DNA of 10,904 bases from Sphingomonadales bacterium UBA6171 (GTDB taxonomy: Bacteria > Pseudomonadota > Alphaproteobacteria > Sphingomonadales > Sphingomonadaceae), in assembly GCA_002422985.1 (NCBI GenBank), contig DITZ01000039.1, positions 245 to 11,148 of the forward strand, read 5' to 3'. Positions 6,206-10,904 of this stretch are shown one piece after another. Position 1 is the stretch's first letter. Each line of letters begins with the position of its first letter. A program made the position numbers and the translations under genes. The notes beneath the pieces are model-generated. The model worked only from the letters and a program-made list of their open reading frames with translations, did not search any database and was not told where the DNA came from.

Positions 6206-6539
6206 AGACCTCATATGTGGGCTGGGGCGGCAAAGAAAAGGGGCCGCGATCCTTCGGATGCGGCCCCCCCCTTCCTCCCCGGAAGTTCATTGTCGTTTTT
6301 TGCGGGATGCGGTGGCGCGGGCGGTTGTTATTACCCTGCGGCCTTCCCTCGACATGCGGGCGCTTGGGCGCCGCTATTGACGCGCCTGATGCCGCCTTGG
6401 CGGGGGGGATGGCAACAGGCGTTTGGAGGCGACCCGTTGAAAATTGGGCAGTGTCACCCGGTTACAACATCAACAGCCTGTTTGGGCGCAGCATATTGGC
6501 AGGATATGGCGCATTGTTCGATTATGCGAAAATATTTGG
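6206..6539. other. 334-base intergenic gap between the CCA-enzyme and LLM genes
   Basis: Open frames here do not look like genes. The gap contains one clear element, the minus-strand terminator at 6232-6267. The rest (6268-6539) includes a shorter AT-containing stretch near 6437-6540 and a small CTTCC/GGAAG inverted repeat next to the terminator (about 6273-6287). I found no convincing promoter pair on either strand, no tRNA and no recognisable FMN riboswitch core. Confidence 0.6.
6232..6267 (-). terminator. Strong intrinsic terminator, minus strand, just upstream of the LLM gene
   Basis: On the minus strand GGGGCCGC (6267-6260) pairs with GCGGCCCC (6247-6240); the stem continues with ATCC/GGAT around a GAA loop with one bulged base, and is followed by TTTTCTTT (6239-6232). 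This is a textbook Rho-independent signal for minus-strand RNA; the plus strand has no T-run. It ends about 26 bases before the LLM start codon and some 270 bases after the CCA-enzyme stop. Confidence 0.85.
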
Positions 6540-7730
6540 TCAGCGGATGCCCAGAATTTCGCGGGCGATAGCGAGCGTCGCTGGCTGGCTGGCGGGGAAG
6601 CCGGCGGCGATCCAGCGGGATTCCACCTCGGCCAGCTTGCGCGAAACGGCGGGGCCGGGGGGCAGGCCCATGGCGATGAGATCCTTGCCGCTGATGGGGA
6701 GGCGCGGGCGGGGCCAGTCGCGCAGCGGCCCGGCCCAGTGCGGCGCGCGGGGGTCATTGGTGAGCAGCAGCCGATCGAGCGCGGCGTCGGCACCAATGGC
6801 ATAGGCGAGCGCGCGCGGATCTGCCGGCACGGGGGTGCGGTCCGCGGCTTCGGTGAGGCGGGCTTTTTCGGCGTTGCTGAGCTTCAGCCGCACCGCGATG
6901 TCGGCGGCGATGGCGGGCTTTTCGGGCAGCAGCGCGGCCAGGCGGCGGATGGGGCCGGGGGAGACGGTGGCCGCGGCCTCGGCGGCGATCAGCGCCTCCA
7001 GTGCGGCGGTGCCGGTGATTTCGGGGAGGATGGGGGCGAGGATTCCATGGGCCAGCATGGCCGCGATGGTGGGCGCGGGGGCGGGGAGCGCCAGCAGCTT
7101 CAGCAGTTCGTCGCGGATACGCTCGCGCGACAGCGCCATCAGATCGTTGGCGCGTTCGGCGCAGGCCAGCAGGCCGGCGGGTTCGAGATGGTCGGAAAAG
7201 CGGGCGGAGAAGCGGAAGAAGCGCAGGATGCGTAAATGATCCTCGGCGATGCGGGTGCGAGCGTCGCCGATGAAGCGGACCGTGCGGGTGGAGAGATCGG
7301 CGAGGCCGGTGAAATAGTCGGTGACGCTGCCGCTGACCGGATCGGCATAAAGCGCGTTGATGGTGAAATCGCGGCGCGCGGCGTCGGCCTGCCAATCATC
7401 GGTGAAGGCGACCGTGGCGTGGCGGCCGTGGGTTTCAATGTCGCGCCGCAGCGTGGTGATTTCATGCGGCCGGCCATCGACGACGGCCGTGACGGTGCCA
7501 TGTTGCAGGCCGGTGGGAATGGATTTGATGCCGGCGGCCGCCAGCCGCGCCATCACCGCGTCGGGCAGCAGGCGGGTGGCGATGTCGATATCGGATACCG
7601 GCAGGTTCAGCAGCCAGTCCCGCACCGCGCCGCCGACGATGCGGGTGTCGCCTTCGGCTGCGCCCAGCACGGTGAGCAGCCGGGGGAGACCGGGGCGGTC
7701 TTGCCAGAGCGCGGGGTTGAGCTGCGTCAT
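6540..7730 (-). CDS. CCA tRNA nucleotidyltransferase / poly(A) polymerase family
   Basis: This is a class II nucleotidyltransferase that adds or repairs the CCA end of tRNA, or makes poly(A) tails on RNA. The 396-residue protein has the diagnostic N-terminal core: IVGGAVRDWLL (31-41), the metal-binding pair Asp47/Asp49 in SDIDIAT, the HGTVT loop, RRDFTINALY (119-128), and the ATP/CTP-selecting helix region IGDARTRIAEDHLRILRFFRFSARF (154-178). A helical C-terminal half contains SRERIRDEL. The start is the ATG at 7730, whose ATGA overlaps the stop of the upstream Nudix gene, so translation is probably coupled; the longer open frame to 7799 lies inside that gene. It is the last gene of a four-gene run. 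CCA-adding and poly(A) activity cannot be told apart reliably by eye; in alphaproteobacteria with one such gene the CCA role is the default inference. Confidence 0.93.
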   Translation of the reverse strand: MTQLNPALWQDRPGLPRLLTVLGAAEGDTRIVGGAVRDWLLNLPVSDIDIATRLLPDAVMARLAAAGIKSIPTGLQHGTVTAVVDGRPHEITTLRRDIETHGRHATVAFTDDWQADAARRDFTINALYADPVSGSVTDYFTGLADLSTRTVRFIGDARTRIAEDHLRILRFFRFSARFSDHLEPAGLLACAERANDLMALSRERIRDELLKLLALPAPAPTIAAMLAHGILAPILPEITGTAALEALIAAEAAATVSPGPIRRLAALLPEKPAIAADIAVRLKLSNAEKARLTEAADRTPVPADPRALAYAIGADAALDRLLLTNDPRAPHWAGPLRDWPRPRLPISGKDLIAMGLPPGPAVSRKLAEVESRWIAAGFPASQPATLAIAREILGIR

Positions 7731-8341
7731 GCGTGCATCCGGGCGGACAGGTTCACCAGCATGCCGGCGGTGGCCCCCCAGATGGTGCGGCCCTGCCATT
7801 CGATGACATAATAGCGCCGCATCCGGCCTTCGCGCAGCGTTTCGTGGCGCTGGTGGTTGGCGGGGTCGAGCGCGAAGGCCAGCGGCACTTCGAACAGGTC
7901 CGCCACCTCATCCGGATTGGGGGTGAGCGGCAGATCGGGCGGGATCAGCCCGACGACCGGCTGGATTTGATAGCCGCTCCGGGTGCGATAGGGGTCTGTG
8001 GCACCCAGCACCTGCACCTGTTCGGGGGGCAGGCCGATCTCCTCCTGCGCTTCCCGCAGCGCCGCGGCCACATGATCGGCGTCTGTCGCATCGACGCGGC
8101 CGCCGGGGAAGGCGACCTGTCCGGCGTGGCTGCGCATGTGCAGGGTGCGGGTGGTGAGGATGAGCCCCGGCGCGGCGCGCATCACGATCGGCATCAGCAC
8201 CGCGGCGGCGAGCGGCGGCGTGTCGGGCAGCTGCAATATGCCGCCGATATCCGTGTCCCCGCCGAGCGGCGGATCGAACGGGCGTTGCAGCGCGGCGCTG
8301 AGCGCGCCGGCCAGCAGGCGGGGCTCAGTCCGAAAAGGCAA
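7727..8341 (-). CDS. CoA pyrophosphatase-type Nudix hydrolase
   Basis: This is a Nudix hydrolase of the coenzyme A diphosphatase subgroup (E. coli NudL-like), which cleaves CoA or its oxidised forms to phosphopantetheine and 3',5'-ADP. The 204-residue protein has the CoA-family motif LTTRTLHMRSHAGQVAFPGG (62-81) followed by the Nudix helix LREAQEEIGL (95-104). The first acidic residue of the Nudix box is Asp87 with one extra residue of spacing, as is usual in this subgroup. The start is a TTG at 8341: GGAGG lies eight bases upstream, no ATG or GTG is in frame before residue 48, and the family N-terminus needs this length. It overlaps the end of the DUF1285 gene by 17 bases and ends in the ATGA shared with the CCA-enzyme gene. 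Exact substrate is inferred from the motif. Confidence 0.9.
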   Translation of the reverse strand: MPFRTEPRLLAGALSAALQRPFDPPLGGDTDIGGILQLPDTPPLAAAVLMPIVMRAAPGLILTTRTLHMRSHAGQVAFPGGRVDATDADHVAAALREAQEEIGLPPEQVQVLGATDPYRTRSGYQIQPVVGLIPPDLPLTPNPDEVADLFEVPLAFALDPANHQRHETLREGRMRRYYVIEWQGRTIWGATAGMLVNLSARMHA

Positions 8342-8927
8342 AGAAACTGCCTCCGCTCCAGAGACCGGGGGGACCGCCGAACCGCTCTTGCTCGTTCAGC
8401 GCAAGGTCGGCCAGCTGATAGAAGGTGGCGCGGTTGACCAGCGCCTCCAATGGGCGGTCAAGCGGCCCGCGCACATGCAGATAGGGGCGCGGGGTGCCGT
8501 CTTGCGCGGTTTCGACGCGCAGCAGATTGTCCGGCCCGGCGATGACCAGTTCATCGGTGAGAAGGCGAAAGGCGATGCGGCGGGCGCTGCCGGCGCCTTC
8601 GCAGGTCGCTTCCACCGCAAGAAAGGGGGCGTCGTCCACCGCGATGGTCAGCTTCTCCACCGGGGTGACGAGGACGAAGCTGCCATCGGCTTCGCGGCGC
8701 AGGATGGTGGAGAAAAGCCGGACCAGCGCCGGCCGGCCGATGGGCGTGCCGCGATAATACCATGTGCCGTCGGCCGCGATGCGCATGTCGCTGTCGCCGC
8801 AATGGGTGGGGTTCCAGCTTTCCACCGGGGGCAGGCGCCGTTCGGCAACGGCGCGCGCAATCTCTGCCAGCGAAGCGTGCGCCAGATCAGGCCCCGGCGG
8901 GCGGATGGGTTCGGCGGTGCTGCCCAT
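8325..8927 (-). CDS. DUF1285 family protein
   Basis: This is a conserved proteobacterial protein of unknown function, 200 residues, matching the DUF1285 pattern: PPVESWNPTHCGDSDMRI (33-50), DGTWYYRGTPIGRPALVRLF (53-72), ILRREADGSFVLVTPVEKL (75-93), DDAPF, and a C-terminal PLEALVNRATFYQLADLAL. The predicted fold is two small beta-rich halves; no signal peptide or membrane segment is seen. The ATG at 8927 begins just ahead of the conserved region; the open frame upstream to 9062 is cysteine- and proline-rich and lies inside the GNAT gene, so it is not used. No good Shine-Dalgarno site is visible. It lies 31 bases behind the GNAT gene and overlaps the Nudix gene by 17 bases, so it is in the same operon. 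The DUF1285-Nudix-CCA-enzyme order recurs in alphaproteobacteria as I recall it, which suggests a linked housekeeping role. Confidence 0.9.
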   Translation of the reverse strand: MGSTAEPIRPPGPDLAHASLAEIARAVAERRLPPVESWNPTHCGDSDMRIAADGTWYYRGTPIGRPALVRLFSTILRREADGSFVLVTPVEKLTIAVDDAPFLAVEATCEGAGSARRIAFRLLTDELVIAGPDNLLRVETAQDGTPRPYLHVRGPLDRPLEALVNRATFYQLADLALNEQERFGGPPGLWSGGSFFAFSD

Positions 8928-8958
8928 GCGGGCGGCATGGTCGCCGCCGGGGCTTTGG

Positions 8959-9483
8959 TCAAGCCGCGTGGCGGGTGCCGGCGGGCAAAGCGGTGGCCGG
9001 GCGCAGCATGGCGGGGCCGCTGAACAGCGCCGGCGTGGTGGCGCGCAGCAGCAGCCGGGCACGATCGACCGGCCCCGGCATCAGCCAGGCGGTTGTGGCG
9101 TCGGCGCTGAAGCCCCAGCGCTGATAATAGGGCGCGTCGCCGATGAGCGCGGTGGCAAGCCCCATGGCATCGAGCGCGGCGACAGCCCTGTCCATCAGTT
9201 GCACGCCGATAGTCTCGCCGCGCCGGTCCGGGTGGCTGACCAGCGGGCCGAGCCAGGCAAGCGGATGCACGGTGCCGCCGGGGTGGACCCAGTCGAGCGC
9301 ATGGACATCGACGCTGCCGAGGATCGCGCCGCCTTCGACGGCGGCGAAGCTGGCCTGCGGAAGGCGCTGTGCCCCCTGCCGCACGATGGCGGCGGTACGG
9401 CGCGCGCGGGCCGGGCCGAAGCACAGATCGAGCAGATGGGCGACGCCATGCGAATCGGCGGAGCTGAGCGGGATGATGTTCAT
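8959..9483 (-). CDS. GNAT family N-acetyltransferase
   Basis: This is a GCN5-related acetyltransferase, which moves an acetyl group from acetyl-CoA to an unknown amine. From 9483 it has 174 residues. Visible features are the N-terminal MNIIPLSSADSHGVAHLLDL, the central strand and acetyl-CoA loop LGPLVSHPDRRGETIGVQL (78-96), followed by the helix MDRAVAALDAMG, and the motif-B region ALIGDAPYYQRWGFS (112-126). The usual R-x-x-G-x-G/A loop is slightly off, with Thr91 where Gly is common. It is most like the YhbS subgroup. The ATG at 9483 is preferred because GGA lies seven bases upstream and family members begin at this point; ATGs at 9495 and 9513 are possible but lack ribosome sites. It appears to head the four-gene run ending in the CCA-enzyme gene and is divergent from the GST gene. 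Confidence 0.87.
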   Translation of the reverse strand: MNIIPLSSADSHGVAHLLDLCFGPARARRTAAIVRQGAQRLPQASFAAVEGGAILGSVDVHALDWVHPGGTVHPLAWLGPLVSHPDRRGETIGVQLMDRAVAALDAMGLATALIGDAPYYQRWGFSADATTAWLMPGPVDRARLLLRATTPALFSGPAMLRPATALPAGTRHAA

Positions 9484-9588
9484 GAGATTATCCATTACAG
9501 GCGAATATTGCATCCGGTTGGTGCGTGGCGGGGTTGTCCCCGCTGGCGTAGTGGCGGTCAGCCGCGTCGCAACACAGGATAGAGAGGG

Positions 9589-9616
9589 TTCGCTGTCATG
9601 GTGGGCGCGATATAAT
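9589..9616 (+). promoter_or_regulatory. Candidate promoter of the glutathione S-transferase gene
   Basis: A perfect TATAAT (9611-9616) is preceded at 16 bases by a poor -35 box, TTCGCT (9589-9594). Transcription would begin near 9623, which excludes the upstream ATG at 9615 as the start and leaves a 25-base leader before 9648. Confidence 0.45.
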
Positions 9617-9647
9617 GGGCCTGAAGCCGGATGGAAAGACCCCGAAC

Positions 9648-10280
9648 ATGAAGCTGTTTGATATGCATAAAGCCCCGAATCCGCGCCGGGTGCGGATATT
9701 CCTGGCAGAGAAGGGCATCAGCCTGCCCATGGAGCAGGTGGATATTCAGGCCGGGGACAATCTGAAGCCGCATTATCTGGCCATCAACCCGCGCGGCGTG
9801 CTGCCGACCCTGTTGCTGGATGACGGCAGCATTTTGGATGAGTCCATGGCGATCTGCCGCTATTTCGAGATGGTGCAGCCGGAACCCAACCTGTTTGGCC
9901 GCGACCCGCTGGAGGCGGCGCAGGTGGAGCAGTGGCAGCGGCGGATGGAGTTTGACGGGATGTACAATATCGCCGCCGCTTTCCGGAACGGCCAGCCGGC
10001 CTATGCCGGGCGGGCGCAGCCGGGGGCAGGGCCGGAAACGGCGCAGATTCCGGCGCTGGCGGCCCGTGGCGCGATGCTGGCCGCCGCATGGCTGGACGGG
10101 CTGGAAGCGCGGCTGGAGGGGCGCGACTATCTGGCGGCGACGCGCTTTACGGTGGCGGACATCACCGCCTTCGTCTGCATTGATTTCGCCCGGTGGATCG
10201 GGCTGCGGGCCGGCGAGGCACATCCCAATATTCTGGCCTATCATGCGCGGATAAAGGCGCGGCCATCCTCACAGGCCTGA
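9648..10280 (+). CDS. Glutathione S-transferase
   Basis: This is a soluble glutathione S-transferase, which conjugates glutathione to electrophiles or reduces peroxides or disulfides with it. The 210-residue protein has the thioredoxin-like N-terminal domain: MKLFDMHKAPNPRRVRIFLA with the active-site turn near residues 9-12, NPRGVLPTLLL with the cis-proline Pro53, and the glutathione-binding DESMAI (Glu65, Ser66). The all-helical C-terminal domain follows, with FTVADITAFVCIDFARW as its N-capping and helix region. The ATG at 9648 is chosen over 9615 because family members start MKL and the TATAAT box overlaps 9615; a GGAAAG motif lies about nine bases before 9648. It is divergent from the GNAT gene and its last 12 bases overlap the convergent membrane-protein gene. 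The subclass and substrate are not clear. Confidence 0.93.
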   Translation: MKLFDMHKAPNPRRVRIFLAEKGISLPMEQVDIQAGDNLKPHYLAINPRGVLPTLLLDDGSILDESMAICRYFEMVQPEPNLFGRDPLEAAQVEQWQRRMEFDGMYNIAAAFRNGQPAYAGRAQPGAGPETAQIPALAARGAMLAAAWLDGLEARLEGRDYLAATRFTVADITAFVCIDFARWIGLRAGEAHPNILAYHARIKARPSSQA

Positions 10281-10865
10281 CGGATCATCCGGCCGGTCGA
10301 TCCATCGCGCGCCATGCTCCTCGGCCATGGCGGCGACGGCGGCGGCGTCGGCGATGCGCTCGAAGCGGAGCTGATCCATGCCTTCGTCTTTCAGGCGCCA
10401 GCTGAGGTAGAGATGCGGCGTGACGAAGCTGAGGCTGGACTGGCTGAGCCGCATGTCGGCACCGAACAGCCGGGCTTCCCCCAAAATGCTGTTGCCAACC
10501 CAGATGAGCGCACGGCGGTTGGTGAGCATATAACGGGCGCGGCCGCGGGCCGACGTGCGCAGCCAGACCGGCAGCGCGATGATGCTGACGGTGCCGACCA
10601 CCATCATCAGGATGAGCGGAATCGCGCCGCTGGTTGGCTCGCCGGCGAAGGCCGAACCCTTGAAGTGCGGACGGATGAGTTCGACCGCCAGCCAGACGAG
10701 CAGACCGAGCATCGCCAGCAGCCCCAGCATCTCGGCGAGACGGCGGCTGCGGCTGTCCGGCCGGCCCTCCCACACTATCGCCTCGCCCTCGCCCGGATGG
10801 GCGGGGCGGAGTGTGCGGGGGGCCGGGAGCGTGGCCGAATCGGCGGGCAGATCTGCGGCGGGCAT
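10269..10865 (-). CDS. Two-TM membrane protein with bacterial PH-like domain
   Basis: This is a 198-residue protein with two predicted membrane helices, about residues 46-64 (LGLLAMLGLLVWLAVEL) and 81-102 (AIPLILMMVVGTVSIIALPV). A C-terminal soluble part starts ARYMLTNRRALIW and runs through LSFVTPHLYLSWR, the beginning of a bacterial PH-like fold. A proline-rich N-terminus precedes IVWEGRPDSRS. Function is unknown. Similar alphaproteobacterial proteins are sometimes mislabelled as aspartate carbamoyltransferase, for which there is no support here. The ATG at 10865 shares its A with the stop of the upstream thiolase gene (TGATG), so translation is probably coupled even though no ribosome site is visible. 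Its 3' end overlaps that of the convergent GST gene by 12 bases. Confidence 0.8.
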   Translation of the reverse strand: MPAADLPADSATLPAPRTLRPAHPGEGEAIVWEGRPDSRSRRLAEMLGLLAMLGLLVWLAVELIRPHFKGSAFAGEPTSGAIPLILMMVVGTVSIIALPVWLRTSARGRARYMLTNRRALIWVGNSILGEARLFGADMRLSQSSLSFVTPHLYLSWRLKDEGMDQLRFERIADAAAVAAMAEEHGARWIDRPDDPSGL

Positions 10866-10904
10866 CAGCGCTCGACAGTGAGCGCGATGCCCATGCCGCC
10901 GCCG
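10865..10904 (-). CDS. Thiolase (acetyl-CoA acetyltransferase family), C-terminal end only
   Basis: Only the last twelve codons and the stop are in the window, reading GGGMGIALTVER. GGGMG followed by a short hydrophobic stretch and ER at the very C-terminus is the conserved end of thiolases, where the glycine-rich loop helps hold the catalytic cysteine and histidine. Whether it is a biosynthetic acetyl-CoA acetyltransferase or a degradative 3-ketoacyl-CoA thiolase cannot be told from this fragment. Its stop overlaps the start of the PH-like membrane protein. Confidence 0.72.
   Translation of the reverse strand, partial: GGGMGIALTVER

Noticed and set aside
6268..6539. FMN or other known riboswitch before the flavin-dependent LLM gene
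   Set aside because: I looked for the conserved FMN aptamer core on the minus strand and did not find it; no other known class was recognised.
5612..6571. 319-codon plus-strand frame across the LLM gene and the gap
   Set aside because: It is antisense to a clear LLM monooxygenase and shows no family pattern.
6444..7235. Long plus-strand open frame rich in Gly, Asp and Gln
   Set aside because: It is the antisense of the well-supported CCA-enzyme gene; high GC leaves its complementary frames open and the composition is not protein-like.
7731..7799. 23-codon extension of the CCA-enzyme gene
   Set aside because: It lies inside the Nudix gene, and the ATGA junction at 7727-7730 gives a natural start.
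8928..9062. N-terminal extension of the DUF1285 gene
   Set aside because: It is Cys/Pro/Arg-rich, runs inside the GNAT coding region and precedes the conserved family start.
8764..9582. 272-codon plus-strand frame over the GNAT and DUF1285 genes
   Set aside because: Antisense shadow of two recognised genes on the minus strand.
10269..10865. Aspartate carbamoyltransferase label for the membrane protein
   Set aside because: No carbamoyl-phosphate or aspartate-binding motif is present; the protein has two membrane helices and a PH-like segment.

Overview
The window reads as a piece of an alphaproteobacterial chromosome, most likely from a sphingomonad and possibly an aerobic anoxygenic phototroph. 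The sequence shows high GC with G/C at most third codon positions. It carries a cysteine-free L31 of alphaproteobacterial type, a Shemin-pathway 5-aminolevulinate synthase (HemA) and a BchO-type alpha/beta hydrolase. The sphingomonad assignment is inference from overall gene resemblance. No transposase, integrase, phage gene, CRISPR array, tRNA or rRNA was found.

Layout. Positions 1-656 (minus) hold the N-terminal 40 percent of a methylcrotonyl-CoA carboxylase beta subunit that runs off the left edge. Divergent from it is rpmE (ribosomal protein L31), with a strong inverted repeat in its leader and an intrinsic terminator behind it. A DUF3598-like protein follows. Positions 1911-4727 (plus) are the most distinctive part: a lipoprotein c-type cytochrome with a repeat-built flexible linker, then hemA, then bchO 21 bases downstream. 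This looks like a small tetrapyrrole/photosynthesis module: HemA makes the first committed haem and bacteriochlorophyll precursor, BchO is associated with magnesium chelation, and the cytochrome could carry electrons in the periplasm. A three-copy 12-base AT-rich repeat and a GC-rich hairpin follow bchO, then an unrecognised small ORF.

From 5213 to 9483 the minus strand is coding. An LLM-class flavin-dependent monooxygenase stands alone behind a 334-base gap that holds a strong minus-strand intrinsic terminator. Upstream of that gap is a compact gene run reading GNAT acetyltransferase, DUF1285 protein, CoA-type Nudix hydrolase, CCA-adding enzyme/poly(A) polymerase; its last three members overlap end to start. 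A glutathione S-transferase (plus) follows, with a good -10 box. It is convergent with, and overlaps by 12 bases, a two-TM PH-like membrane protein (minus). That protein's start codon overlaps the stop of a gene whose visible C-terminus is that of a thiolase, and which runs off the right edge.

Most of the window is ordinary housekeeping content. The points that deserve a second look are the cytochrome-hemA-bchO group and its repeats, the terminator directly upstream of the LLM gene, the L31 leader palindrome, and the 12-base repeat array after bchO.
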